A stretch of DNA of 64,000 nucleotides from Rubinisphaera italica (GCF_007859715.1 NZ_SJPG01000001.1:1700728-1764727); one strand, 5' to 3'. Positions 27,782-36,938 are shown, counted from the stretch's first letter. A program made the numbers and translations. The notes: generated from the letters alone by a model not told the origin.

Positions 27782-29011
27782 ATGGCCCTTAAACGATCCC
27801 GATACGTTCTAACTCTGATTGTCGTTGTTCTGATCGGCACCGGTCTGTTCATCGCGTTCCAGCCACAGCCGATGATGGTGGATACCGGTGTGGTATCGTA
27901 CAGCCCAATGGTTGACACGATCGACGAGGAAGGACGGACGCGGGTTCACAACACATATGTGGTCTCGACCCCTTTTGCAGGCCGAATGCTGAGGGTGGAT
28001 GTGGAACCAGGCGATCATGTGACAGTCGGCGAGAGCATTGTGGCTCACATGATGCCGAGCAATCCCGATGCTCTCGACTCGCGCAGTCGTGAACAGGCCC
28101 GCGCAGCTGTGTCCGCGGCCGAAGCATCGCTCCGCGCAGCCCAGGCGGAACTGAACAAGGCGATCGCTGACAAGGAACTGGCGAGCAGCGAACTCGACCG
28201 TGCGCGGCAGCTTAAATCGCGTGATGCCATAACTCAAACGGAACTGGACCAGGCTGTCCGAGCCGAACGGGCCGCTGATACAACGGTGCAAACTGCCGAA
28301 GCGACGATCGGCATCCGTAAAGCCGAACTGGCTAACGTAAGAGCACGGCTGATTAGCTTCAACCAACAGACACTCCCGACATATTCAAGCGAACTTGCAG
28401 AAGGTGAGGCTTTAGTTTACGCACCAATATCGGGGCAAGTATTACGGGTTCTCCAGCGGAGTGAAACAACCCTTTCAGTTGGCACCCCGATACTGGAGAT
28501 CGGCAACATCGAGAACGACCTGGAAATCGTCGTCGAACTGCTTTCTACTGATGCCGTACAAGTCACCCGGGGGCAACGGGTCATCGTCGAGGACTGGGGC
28601 GGAATCAATCCCCTCAAAGGTGTGGTCAAGCACGTCGAGCCTTGGGGCTTCACCAAATACTCTGCCCTTGGCGTTGAGGAGCAGCGTGTTAATGCGATCG
28701 TCCGTTTCACAGATCCCTTCTTGAAACAGACTGGCCTGGGGCATGGTTTCCGCGTCGAGACACGCATCGTGGTATGGGAAGACGATAATGCCCTGACTGT
28801 CCCTTCCAGCGCCCTGTTCCGTGACGGAGCGAGCTGGGCAGTGTTCGTCGTCAAGGACGGCTTCGCGACTCAGCGAAAGGTCGAGATCGGCCGCAATAAT
28901 GGTGTCCAGGCCCAGGTGCTCCAAGGACTCGAAGAAGGCGAGCGTGTTGTCCTTTACCCATCATCAGGACTCGTCAATCAATCCGCTGTCACTCAACGTC
29001 CAACTGACTAA
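27782..29011 (+). CDS. HlyD-family membrane fusion/periplasmic adaptor protein
   Basis: 409 residues from the ATG at 27782, which follows the permease stop (27777) by 4 bp. The N-terminal helix (YVLTLIVVVLIGTGLFIAF) anchors it. A biotinyl-lipoyl half-motif (TPFAGRMLRVDVEPGDHVTVGESIVAHM) follows, then a coiled-coil hairpin of about 120 residues (Ala/Glu/Arg-rich, residues about 95-205), the second lipoyl half (VYAPISGQVLRVLQRSETTLSVGTPILEIG) and a beta-barrel domain (VTRGQRVIVEDWGGINPLKGVVKHVEPWGF). Such adaptors bridge inner-membrane pumps to an outer-membrane channel. No TolC gene is next to it, so it may share the TolC-like protein encoded at 52496 or another. Confidence 0.9.
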   Translation: MALKRSRYVLTLIVVVLIGTGLFIAFQPQPMMVDTGVVSYSPMVDTIDEEGRTRVHNTYVVSTPFAGRMLRVDVEPGDHVTVGESIVAHMMPSNPDALDSRSREQARAAVSAAEASLRAAQAELNKAIADKELASSELDRARQLKSRDAITQTELDQAVRAERAADTTVQTAEATIGIRKAELANVRARLISFNQQTLPTYSSELAEGEALVYAPISGQVLRVLQRSETTLSVGTPILEIGNIENDLEIVVELLSTDAVQVTRGQRVIVEDWGGINPLKGVVKHVEPWGFTKYSALGVEEQRVNAIVRFTDPFLKQTGLGHGFRVETRIVVWEDDNALTVPSSALFRDGASWAVFVVKDGFATQRKVEIGRNNGVQAQVLQGLEEGERVVLYPSSGLVNQSAVTQRPTD

Positions 29012-29068
29012 TCGTTACCACTCCGGTCGTCCACGCGGAGACGAATATACAGCCGAGTGGAATCAAGG

Positions 29069-29212
29069 ATGCTTGGCAATCATCTACCGCCTGTTCGAGA
29101 GGAGCCTGATGAATTCGATAAGCTGATAATGGATGAGATTGAAGTGAAGTCTTATGTCGGGCGATTGGTGAAGTCGTGTGAGAGGAAGGCGGTGTTGAAT
29201 GTGAGTCGTTGA
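29069..29212 (+). other. Short possible coding stretch in a 400-bp gap
   Basis: The 29012-29414 gap holds a 47-codon frame from ATG 29069 with AAGG upstream (product begins MLGNHLPPVREEPDEFDKLI). A similar 22-codon frame occurs at 31211. It may be a decayed gene end rather than a real protein. Nothing else is evident in the gap. Confidence 0.2.
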
Positions 29213-29414
29213 GATCGGCCGGGATTCTGAATGGTTGAAGGCTTCTACTTTACAATAGAAAAATCCTTGATTATATCGTATTCTGTTCAGGACGTTGCTA
29301 TTTATGAAGATCGCTGACGAGATTATTTCAGATAGTGTTGGAAACAAAGGCATATGTTTTAGTAGAGTCGTTGATGTCACCTTATCTGAGTAATCGTACA
29401 GGAAACCAAATAGA

Positions 29415-31001
29415 ATGATTCGTCACAGCCTCGTTGTCGTGTTTTTATTGGTGTCTTCGCAGAGCGTCTCAGCAAAAGAGATCCGGGTTCCTGAAAACTA
29501 TAAAACAATTCAGTCAGCAATCGACGCGGCAGAGACAGGCGACACCGTGTTTGTCAAGGCGGGGACATATCACGAACGGCTTCGGCTGAAAGACCGCGTG
29601 ACACTACGTAGCGAGGGCGACGACCAGAAAGGCAAACTCGGTTTGAAGCGGGCTGAGGTGACAATCATCGACGGCGGAGGAGTGCAAGGGGATGGGCCAG
29701 GCGTGGCGATGGCTGAAGGCTCTACGCTCGATGGGTTCACCGTGACTAATGTCGGAGCCTACGACGATTCCGAGTGGAACAAGCATCACGCGACGCAAGG
29801 TAACGAGCAGTCTCATGAGCACATCGGCCAACCCGGCACGGCTGGGATTAGCGTGATTGGCGTCACCTGTGTTATCAAGCACAATATTGTGCACCACATC
29901 GGATATTCTGGTATCGCGATCCAGGGAACTGACGGCAAACGCTGCTCGCCTCTTGTGGTGCAGAATATATGTTATCGGAATATGGGAGGTGGCATCGGTT
30001 CGATGCACGGTTCCACGGCAACGATCGAAGCGAACGTCTGCTTCCAGAATTTTTTTGCCGGTATTGGCCATGATGGTTCCAGTCCACTGGTTATCAGGAA
30101 TGTCTGCTACGAAAATATTCGAGCCGGGATCGGTATCAGCGAAGGGGCTCAGCCGATCGTTCGGGGTAACAGTTGCTTTCACAATCGCCGTGCAGGTATC
30201 GGCATTCGCACCGGAGCAGACACACGACCTGTCGTCGAAGACAACGACTGCTTTGAGAACGATATGGCAGGCATTGGCTGCGAGGATGAGTGCCAGCCAA
30301 TGCTTCGCAATAATCGTTGCCGCAAGAACGCGATGGCAGGTATCGGTTGTAAGCACAATGCACGGCCGATGATTGTTGGTAATGAGTGTTCGAAGAACAA
30401 AGCAGTAGGAATCGGATTTGATGAAACGGATTCTGGCAGTGCATACGTGCTTAACAACCGTGTTTTCGACAACGAAAAGGTGGCTATCGGTATTCACTCC
30501 GGCTGGAAAGTTTGGCTGTCGGGTAATGAACTCTCACGGCCTGCAGGGCTACCTCCGCTCGTGATGGTCTTTCAGGGAGCCGAGGCGAACTTCTCAGACA
30601 ACACATTCCGCGGCAGCGGTGTAGCGGGCATCCGCACGGAGGGAATCATTCGCGTGACGAACAATACGTTTGATTGCCCCGCACTTCGCGAGGGCGGACC
30701 GCCGCAGTTTGCCGTGTGGGGGTTGCCAGGTTCCGATATTGTATTCATCGGCAACACGGTTTCTGGCTGGCGGCACGCGGTGCAGACCACTAAATCGAGT
30801 GTCACTGCAACAGACAACCACATCTCAAACTACGGTAGCATTGGGATCAAGGTTGATCAACCGGTAGGCACGCCGGTTGTCGTTAGGAACAGGTATGAGA
30901 GCCAGCGAGATCGAATCGGAGTCTCCATCACGGGGGGCCACGCGATTTTGGAAGATAACCTTGTCGAGGTGACGTTGAGAGCATCAGAAATAGAACAGTA
31001 G
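29415..31001 (+). CDS. Secreted right-handed parallel beta-helix protein (NosD/DUF1565-like)
   Basis: A 528-residue protein. Signal peptide MIRHSLVVVFLLVSSQSVSA, then IRVPENYKTIQSAIDAAETGDTVFVKAGTYHERL, the standard start of pectin-lyase-like/NosD helices. The central part is a run of about 23-residue coils with a repeated pattern (P-V-x-N-x-C-x-N-x3-GIG): for example NICYRNMGGGIG, NVCYENIRAGIG, NSCFHNRRAGIG, NDCFENDMAGIG, NRCRKNAMAGIG and NECSKNKAVGIG. This stacks an Asn/Cys ladder, typical of a beta-helix. No lyase active site is evident. It precedes a sulfatase and a beta-propeller protein on the same strand, so a role at a glycan is likely. Confidence 0.85.
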   Translation: MIRHSLVVVFLLVSSQSVSAKEIRVPENYKTIQSAIDAAETGDTVFVKAGTYHERLRLKDRVTLRSEGDDQKGKLGLKRAEVTIIDGGGVQGDGPGVAMAEGSTLDGFTVTNVGAYDDSEWNKHHATQGNEQSHEHIGQPGTAGISVIGVTCVIKHNIVHHIGYSGIAIQGTDGKRCSPLVVQNICYRNMGGGIGSMHGSTATIEANVCFQNFFAGIGHDGSSPLVIRNVCYENIRAGIGISEGAQPIVRGNSCFHNRRAGIGIRTGADTRPVVEDNDCFENDMAGIGCEDECQPMLRNNRCRKNAMAGIGCKHNARPMIVGNECSKNKAVGIGFDETDSGSAYVLNNRVFDNEKVAIGIHSGWKVWLSGNELSRPAGLPPLVMVFQGAEANFSDNTFRGSGVAGIRTEGIIRVTNNTFDCPALREGGPPQFAVWGLPGSDIVFIGNTVSGWRHAVQTTKSSVTATDNHISNYGSIGIKVDQPVGTPVVVRNRYESQRDRIGVSITGGHAILEDNLVEVTLRASEIEQ

Positions 31002-31425
31002 AGGACTGAAAAGTAAACATTCATAAGGACACAAACTGTGCCATATGTTTTTAGTCCAAGTTCAAATCTGGATGTCCGTGGATCAACTCTCTTTTCAAGA
31101 CGAGTTGATCATGCATGGTAGTTGTGAACAATTTTATTCTCTTCAGCATGCCTATTCTTGATTGATCGGTAAGCGAGTTCGTCGATGATTCCAATCAACA
31201 TCGCAGCCACATGAGGCGAGACCGTCTGCCTCCATATCGCAAAGAGCCGCAAGCATTCGAGACGCTCACTTTAGAATAGATCGGGAACAAGCGTATTTCG
31301 CAGGGCATGTGAAATCGTTTGAAAGGAGTGTGGCTTGGCCATAATCATCGCAAATGGTGACTTTAGCAGGTAAACTGAAGGGACTTCCTGACTCCGCGTT
31401 GTCCATTACAGACTGGATTTACTTA
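31002..31425. other. Gap upstream of the sulfatase gene
   Basis: A 424-bp gap without a clear gene. At 31211-31279 a 22-codon frame (RRDRLPPYRKEPQAFETLTLE) resembles the start of the frame at 29069, so both may be pieces of one family. An upstream in-frame ATG for the sulfatase lies at 31354, but the signal peptide begins at 31426. Confidence 0.25.
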
Positions 31426-32979
31426 ATGAACAAATCAAAGACTTTCGTCCGAGTCATCGCCTCTACGACTTTTGTCTGCTCACTACTGGCAGTATTGGAT
31501 GTCGATTGTTGCTTCGCCGCGAAGCCAAACGTCATTTTAATTATGGCGGATGATTTGGGAATCGGCGACATCTCGCCAACGAATCCAGACTGTAAGATCA
31601 AGACACCACATTTTCAAAAGATGGCGAATGAGGGGCTCACTTTTCTGGATGCGCACACCCCGAGTTCTGTCTGCACGCCGACGCGATACGGGTTGCTGAC
31701 AGGAAGGTACAACTGGAGATCGCGACTTGCTAAAGGTGTTCTCAGCGGAACCAGTTCACACCTGATCCCGGAGGACCGTCCGACGCTCGGTCACATGATG
31801 CGGAAAGCCAGTTATCACACCGCAATGATTGGCAAATGGCACCTCGGTTGGGATTGGCATATGACCGGAAAGAAAATCGACTTCACTAAATCGGTGAAGA
31901 ACGGTCCTGACATCAACGGATTCAACCAATACTACGGGCACTGTGGTTCATTGGACATGCCTCCCTATGTCTGGGTAGATACCGGACAAATCACAGCACA
32001 ACCAGATCGCGAGGAAGGAGTGACTAAAGCAGAGGATCGTTATGGATGGTATCGCAAAGGGCCAATCGGTTCGGATTTCAATATTCCTGAAGTGCTGCCG
32101 CATCTGTTTGACAAGTCAATAGACTATGTAAAGTCGCAAGCCGAGCTCGCTAAGGAAGGCAAACCATTCTTCCTGTATCTGGCACTACCCGCCCCACATA
32201 CACCAATCGTCCCGGTACCGCCCTACAAAGACGCCAGCGGCTTGAATCCCTATGCAGACTTCGTGATGCAGCTCGACGATCTCATGGGCCAGCTTTTGCA
32301 TACGGTGAAAGAAGTCGGGTTGGACGAGAATACGCTTGTGATCTTCACCAGCGATAATGGCTGCTCGCCAGAAGCGAACTTTCCTCTGCTTATAGAAAAT
32401 GGGCACGATCCGAGCGGAAAGTATCGAGGACATAAGGCGGACATTTACGAGGGTGGGCACCGTGTGCCCTTTATCGTGCGTTGGCCGGGTGAGATTGAGG
32501 AAGGTCGCAAGACCGAAGCAATGGCCTGCCTGACCGACGTGTATGCGACACTGGAAGCGATTACCGGACAAGAGAAACAATCGCTTGGCGGTGAAGATGG
32601 TTACAGCTTGCTACCCGTATTTCAGGGCGAAGCAAGCTCAGGTCGAGACACACTGATAAGTCATTCAATCGGCGGTTCTTTCGCGATCCGGCAGGGACCA
32701 TGGAAGCTGTGTCTATCGAGCGGAAGCGGCGGTTGGAGTGCTCCGCGAGAAGGCGATGCAAAGAAGAAGGGCTTGCCGCCCATGCAGTTGTATAACCTCT
32801 CAGATGACCACTCGGAGATGGTGAATCTTGTAAACGATCATCCAGCGAAGGTCAAAGAGTTATTGATACTGTTAGAAGAACAGGTGCAAAACGGTCGCTG
32901 CACTCCCGGTGAAAAAGTGAAGAATGATCGAGACGTAAAGTACCTGCCTGCTGGTGTCACGATGCCTACTCGCGATTAA
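31426..32979 (+). CDS. Secreted sulfatase (arylsulfatase A-like)
   Basis: 517 residues from ATG 31426; the earlier ATG at 31354 would add 24 residues before the signal peptide (FVRVIASTTFVCSLLAVLDVDCCFA). N-terminal metal-site motif NVILIMADDLG is at 35-45. The formylglycine signature is SVCTPTRYGLLTGR with Cys83 (C-x-P-x-R), so it needs a formylglycine-generating enzyme. IGKWHLGW and FTSDNGCSPEANFP supply further active-site residues. It would cleave sulfate esters from glycans in the periplasm. The next gene encodes a beta-propeller hydrolase-like protein 33 bp away, suggesting concerted breakdown of a sulfated polysaccharide. Confidence 0.92.
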   Translation: MNKSKTFVRVIASTTFVCSLLAVLDVDCCFAAKPNVILIMADDLGIGDISPTNPDCKIKTPHFQKMANEGLTFLDAHTPSSVCTPTRYGLLTGRYNWRSRLAKGVLSGTSSHLIPEDRPTLGHMMRKASYHTAMIGKWHLGWDWHMTGKKIDFTKSVKNGPDINGFNQYYGHCGSLDMPPYVWVDTGQITAQPDREEGVTKAEDRYGWYRKGPIGSDFNIPEVLPHLFDKSIDYVKSQAELAKEGKPFFLYLALPAPHTPIVPVPPYKDASGLNPYADFVMQLDDLMGQLLHTVKEVGLDENTLVIFTSDNGCSPEANFPLLIENGHDPSGKYRGHKADIYEGGHRVPFIVRWPGEIEEGRKTEAMACLTDVYATLEAITGQEKQSLGGEDGYSLLPVFQGEASSGRDTLISHSIGGSFAIRQGPWKLCLSSGSGGWSAPREGDAKKKGLPPMQLYNLSDDHSEMVNLVNDHPAKVKELLILLEEQVQNGRCTPGEKVKNDRDVKYLPAGVTMPTRD

Positions 32980-33012
32980 GTTCAAGACTAAGAATACAGA
33001 CAGGATTTCGAT

Positions 33013-34503
33013 ATGAAACAGAAGAAAATAACGCCTTGCATTCTTGCCTTACTTGCACTGGTCCTTACAACTTCAGCCTGGGCTGAGGACAACTGGGTGA
33101 TTGATTCACAGGACGATTGGACTGCGGCAATGTCCGAGCAATCCCATCTCGAAATCAAAGACGGCTTGGTGGTTCCGAACGACAAAGTTGCGGCTTTCAC
33201 CAGTAAGCTCCGACGATTCGACCAAAAACGCCATGCGAAGTCGATCGTATTTGAACAGTCGCCTGTTTGGCAGAACTGGAATCCCGTTGAGAACCTTGGT
33301 CCTCAGAATCTCGCAGACGCACCTGTCTTTCTTGTCATCGGCTCAAACAACTACTGGGTATTCGGTCGTTATGGAGGCAAGCGTAACAAGGCGTTTAAAT
33401 CTGAACCAGCGACACTCGATGGCTTCGAAGTGAAGTTGCAAACGACGCCGTGGCCGGGTCAGTTCGACGCGCCAGGTGGATTGAAGAAGGGCCTTGGAGG
33501 TTATCACGCCTGGCAAAGTCGGGATATGATCAACTGGGTTCATCACGGGGCAGTGACCGAAGGCTTCTCTCGTTGGGTGACTAGCGCTGAAGAAAAAGAT
33601 GGCAAGGTCTATATCTACTATGACTACCCCAACGATCAGGATCCACACTTATATATTGATGAGGACCTGACCGATGGAAAGCCGGGCAAGAATATGGGAA
33701 TTGCGGTCAAGGATCCGTCACATGGCTCCGACGCTGGATTCATTCGCGACAAGCAGGGTCGCTTTCATGTGATCTACGAGGACTGGAGCCCGATCAATGC
33801 CAGTAAACGATCATGGGACTCGCCCTTGGCCGGACACGCCGTCAGCGATGATGGAATTAAGGATTGGAAGTTCCTGGATCCCGCCGTGGATAATCGAACC
33901 AAAGATACCGGCAAGATTGCCACTTACAAACATCCACACTGGCTGCAACACCCGGACTGGGATACCAACATTGGAGAGTACCACGTGCACGAACCGGAGC
34001 AGGAGGCTTATGGCGATTGGGCCGCGATCTGTATCGGTACACAATACTACCTGTTTGGTGACTACGACCCTGTGGGTGGAAATACGATGAGTGTTGGCTG
34101 GTTTACAAGTCCCAGCATCGATAAACCTTTCACCTGGTGTGATAAGATCGGCAACGGACACCCAGACCCAGATATTGGTTTTGCGGAAGGAAAGTTCTAT
34201 TTATTTACTCAGCAGAGCACGGATTATACGAGCCCCGGTCCTTGGGTTGAGAAAGTCGAAACACGAGTAGGTGTCGACACGAACAACGATGGGAAACTCG
34301 ATGAGTGGACCGACTGGATGGAAGTCAACGAAACCTATGACTACAGCCAAGGTTTGTCTAAACATGTGGACAAAACTCCTGCGAAACTCGATCTGACCAA
34401 TCTATCGTCCGGTTATGGATTTGGATTCGAGATGAGGCTGACAGATACGACCAGGAATAAGTCTAAGCCGATGGTCGACCGAGTGTCACTCTCATTCAAC
34501 TGA
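33013..34503 (+). CDS. Secreted beta-propeller glycoside-hydrolase-like protein
   Basis: A 496-residue protein with signal peptide MKQKKITPCILALLALVLTTSAWA. The body has repeated WQSRDMINWVHHG, VYIYYDYPND, DAGFIRDKQGRFHVIYEDW, WAAICIGTQYYLFGDYDPVG and GFAEGKFYLFTQQ, a pattern of the five-bladed propellers of GH43/GH117-type enzymes. Catalytic acids cannot be assigned by eye. Near the C-terminus GVDTNNDGKLDEW looks like a calcium-binding EF-hand-like loop. It is 33 bp downstream of the sulfatase gene, which supports glycan processing. The exact family is uncertain. Confidence 0.6.
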   Translation: MKQKKITPCILALLALVLTTSAWAEDNWVIDSQDDWTAAMSEQSHLEIKDGLVVPNDKVAAFTSKLRRFDQKRHAKSIVFEQSPVWQNWNPVENLGPQNLADAPVFLVIGSNNYWVFGRYGGKRNKAFKSEPATLDGFEVKLQTTPWPGQFDAPGGLKKGLGGYHAWQSRDMINWVHHGAVTEGFSRWVTSAEEKDGKVYIYYDYPNDQDPHLYIDEDLTDGKPGKNMGIAVKDPSHGSDAGFIRDKQGRFHVIYEDWSPINASKRSWDSPLAGHAVSDDGIKDWKFLDPAVDNRTKDTGKIATYKHPHWLQHPDWDTNIGEYHVHEPEQEAYGDWAAICIGTQYYLFGDYDPVGGNTMSVGWFTSPSIDKPFTWCDKIGNGHPDPDIGFAEGKFYLFTQQSTDYTSPGPWVEKVETRVGVDTNNDGKLDEWTDWMEVNETYDYSQGLSKHVDKTPAKLDLTNLSSGYGFGFEMRLTDTTRNKSKPMVDRVSLSFN

Positions 34504-35232
34504 CCCAGGAAATCCCGCTGCTAAAAACCGCTCTGTGAAGTGTGACAGATCACGATCTTCCGATTCATGGACAGAGTATTAACCGACGTCGGAAACGCTG
34601 TGGGCCAGCGACTTCTTTTCAGTCAAATCGCAGATCGCACAGGGAATGCGCGATCTGTATGTGATAGTGATTTTGAATTCGCAAGCTCGTGTCGCGATCG
34701 TGAGAAGCGTCCCTTGATCCTCATTCATGATCGAGAGACATAATACACAAAACGGTTCCGAGAAACCGTTGAAGCCTCGGGTGAGAATATTGCGTAGCAA
34801 CTCGAGTATGCCCGACAAACTGCCAGTAAGAAGCGAATCGCAACCAGAGTGATCACATTTGCAAATGGGAATCGACCTGTTTCCAAAAAAAGAAGACTAA
34901 ACCCGGCCCTACCAATATCCCGTTTGACTAGGATTCCTGAGAAACAAGCCAGTTCCTAATTGAGATATGGAATGAGAAGTTAGCTTGCAGTCCGGAATTC
35001 GTCTGAATCAGGTGACGAGTTTTTCGGAGCCGAAAGATCTTTCTTGTCCCCCATGTCGGAAACTCGTCAATAATCTCCAGAATGTCGTGAGAAATAGCAG
35101 GGATGAGGATCGCCAACAGTTTCAACCTTTTATTGAAAATTGCTGTACTTGGGGAAAGAACTGACTTACTCTCGAAGACTCACGCACTGTCTTTTTCCGT
35201 TTCGATGTTAAGCAGTTCATCCTGCTCATCAA
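34504..35232. other. 730-bp gap with remnants
   Basis: Holds the integrase remnant described separately (34660-34735) and a small inverted repeat at about 34751-34770 (AACGGTT and AACCGTT). No whole gene is recognisable between the beta-propeller gene and the kinase gene. Confidence 0.4.
34660..34735 (+). pseudogene. Integrase-core transposase remnant, copy 2
   Basis: Reads MRDLYVIVILNSQARVAIV, matching VIVFLNLQTREAIV of the copy at 46400 at the DNA level (GTGATAGTG then TTGAAT and GCGATCGTGA). This is the strand before the first catalytic region of the rve domain. Only about 75 bp is kept, then GATCCTCATTCATGATCGAG resembles 46518 onwards with an internal deletion. Confidence 0.55.
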
Positions 35233-36270
35233 TTAGTTGGGAAAAGGTCGCAGGCCGAGAAGCATCTCCGCTCTCTGGGTGAGCGGTTTGGTAGCAAAAT
35301 CACTATTGGTGAACTCAGCCAGGCTGCTCTGGACGAGGGAATAGACGGTTTGTCGATCTTGACTGGTGTCGATTTCCACACACTTATCTTTACTTTTGAA
35401 ATACTCGACTGTCGGCAATGTGTCGGCTTTGAACGTCTCGAATCTCTGCTTCAGGCTCTGAGCATTATCGTCGATTCTCCCTGTAAACTTCGCGCGGCCA
35501 AGAACACGCTTTTCGAGAACTGCAAAAGGACACTCATAGTACAACATCTTAGGGAGTTCAGTTTCTCGACCGAATATCTTGTACCATCCTTCCAAATTAT
35601 CCATGGATCGCGGGAATCCATCGAGTAAAAAATTATTCTTGCCTGTCGTTCTCGTAATGTTTTCCATCGCGTTCTTGAGCAGAGTCACTGTAATTTCATT
35701 TGGAACTAACTTTCCAGCAGCAAGAAATTCTTCGATGGTTGTGGCGGTTTCGCCTCCTTTTTCGAGTTCAGCTCGAAGTAAATTTCCAGTCGAAAGATGC
35801 GTCCACCCAAGTTGCGATTCGGCCAGTTCGCACATCGTTCCTTTTCCAGCTCCAGGACCTCCTAGAACAAAGACAACGTTGGGTTCGGGACAAGGCTGCC
35901 GGGGATCGTAGTGATGGATCACGACCTTCGGAGCAGGTGCGACTCCTTTTTTGTAAACGTGCCATTCCCTGTCGGTAGGCGGTAAATCATCTTCGCAGGT
36001 CATGTCGTATGCGAGATGGCCATCCAGACGGCAGATTCTCCATGATTGGTAGCTGTTGGAATACGACAGGGCGGGGCTTCTAGCACTTTGGCCATCGGCT
36101 CGATCCCAAGCCATTTTGCCATTCCAATAACCGAGACTTGATATCGTTCCCGATTCCGATTTGGCTGGCGGAGCCGTTGAGGGGACGAAGAGTCCATCCA
36201 CTTCCGGAAGTCCTGCACCTGACACTTCAATAAAGAATGTGTTCGGTTTAAGCTCGTTTATCTCAACCAT
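35233..36270 (-). CDS. UMP-CMP/adenylate-kinase-like protein with extra N-terminal domain
   Basis: A 345-residue protein. Residues about 1-125 form an unusual domain (TFFIEVSGAGLPEVDGLFVPSTAP, LGYWNGKMAWDRADG, WRICRLDGHLAYDMT, WHVYKKGVAPAP) that resembles the small module fused to kinases and other proteins in some unicellular eukaryotes. The kinase part has the P-loop GGPGAGKGT (137-145), HLSTGNLLRAEL, LLDGFPRSMDNL, and a short LID (GRIDDNAQSLKQRF), which fits UMP-CMP kinase more than long-LID bacterial adenylate kinase. It should phosphorylate a nucleoside monophosphate with ATP. The gene lies 119 bp downstream of the Fae homologue. Transfer from a eukaryote is an inference. Confidence 0.8.
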   Translation of the reverse strand: MVEINELKPNTFFIEVSGAGLPEVDGLFVPSTAPPAKSESGTISSLGYWNGKMAWDRADGQSARSPALSYSNSYQSWRICRLDGHLAYDMTCEDDLPPTDREWHVYKKGVAPAPKVVIHHYDPRQPCPEPNVVFVLGGPGAGKGTMCELAESQLGWTHLSTGNLLRAELEKGGETATTIEEFLAAGKLVPNEITVTLLKNAMENITRTTGKNNFLLDGFPRSMDNLEGWYKIFGRETELPKMLYYECPFAVLEKRVLGRAKFTGRIDDNAQSLKQRFETFKADTLPTVEYFKSKDKCVEIDTSQDRQTVYSLVQSSLAEFTNSDFATKPLTQRAEMLLGLRPFPN

Positions 36271-36389
36271 AATGATTTTCTATTTCGTTCACACACTCAC
36301 TGTTTATAGCCGTTAAAGTCAACTGCAGTAGTCGAGCAAACGACAACATATGGAATATGTTGAAACAACATGAGGATTGTCCCAGTCTG

Positions 36390-36938
36390 CTATAGAGTTC
36401 CATCGAGTCCCCTTTGATAGTACTTGTGTGTAATTTTGTCCTGATTCTCAAGTAGCCAGTCGATGGACGGTTCGTTATGCATGGCTTTATGAATGGCCTG
36501 TGCCATCGCCTTGCGATGAATTTCGAAAAGAGCCTTGTGATCGAGGTTCTCGTCGGTCGCGGCTCCAGGATTGAGCCAAACCGAGCAGACGATGCCCAGA
36601 TCGTTGGCTTTTTCCTTGGGAATGTCACCGGATCGAACTGCGTCGAGCACCCCGTTGGCAATCGCCGCTTGCACGGTCCCCATTAAGATATTCGTGTAGG
36701 CTGAGCTCTTCACGGTCACTTTGCTCACCATTAAAGTCACTGGCCGTACTTGAATATCCGTGTCGAGAATTGCAAAGACCTTCGAGTGGCCGACCGATTG
36801 ATCACCCGTCAATGTGGCAATCGCCGTTCCGACGGGCCCGTCTAATTCGCCGATGACAACTTCCGGTTCGGCAGCTGTAAACGGAGGTCCGCCAGCGACA
36901 AGAGACTCTCCGGTACGCATTACGATTCGATCACTCAT
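36390..36938 (-). CDS. Formaldehyde-activating enzyme (Fae) homologue
   Basis: A 182-residue cytoplasmic protein. The Fae fold is recognised from RTGESLVAGGPPFTAAEPEVVIGELDGPVGTAIA, KVTVKSSAYTNILMGTVQAAIANGVLDAV, EKANDLGIVCSVWLNPGAATDENLDHKALFEIHRKAMAQAIHKAM. True Fae joins formaldehyde to tetrahydromethanopterin using a His in a motif like AHIDL. Here the aligned residues are AEPEV, so the His is Glu. It may be one of the Fae paralogues with altered function. AGGA before the start (36938) is a fair ribosome-binding site. No other C1 genes are in the neighbourhood apart from a decayed SIS-domain gene at 7948. Confidence 0.85.
   Translation of the reverse strand: MSDRIVMRTGESLVAGGPPFTAAEPEVVIGELDGPVGTAIATLTGDQSVGHSKVFAILDTDIQVRPVTLMVSKVTVKSSAYTNILMGTVQAAIANGVLDAVRSGDIPKEKANDLGIVCSVWLNPGAATDENLDHKALFEIHRKAMAQAIHKAMHNEPSIDWLLENQDKITHKYYQRGLDGTL

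Noticed and set aside
29604..30497. A 297-residue minus-strand frame opposite the beta-helix gene
   Set aside because: It mirrors the repetitive coils of the real gene; it has no domain, signal or ribosome-binding site.
31354..31425. Longer start for the sulfatase gene at 31354
   Set aside because: It would put 24 hydrophilic residues before the signal peptide; the ATG at 31426 fits better.
34928..35125. A 65-residue minus-strand frame in the gap before the kinase gene
   Set aside because: No family resemblance, no ribosome-binding site and composition like random sequence.
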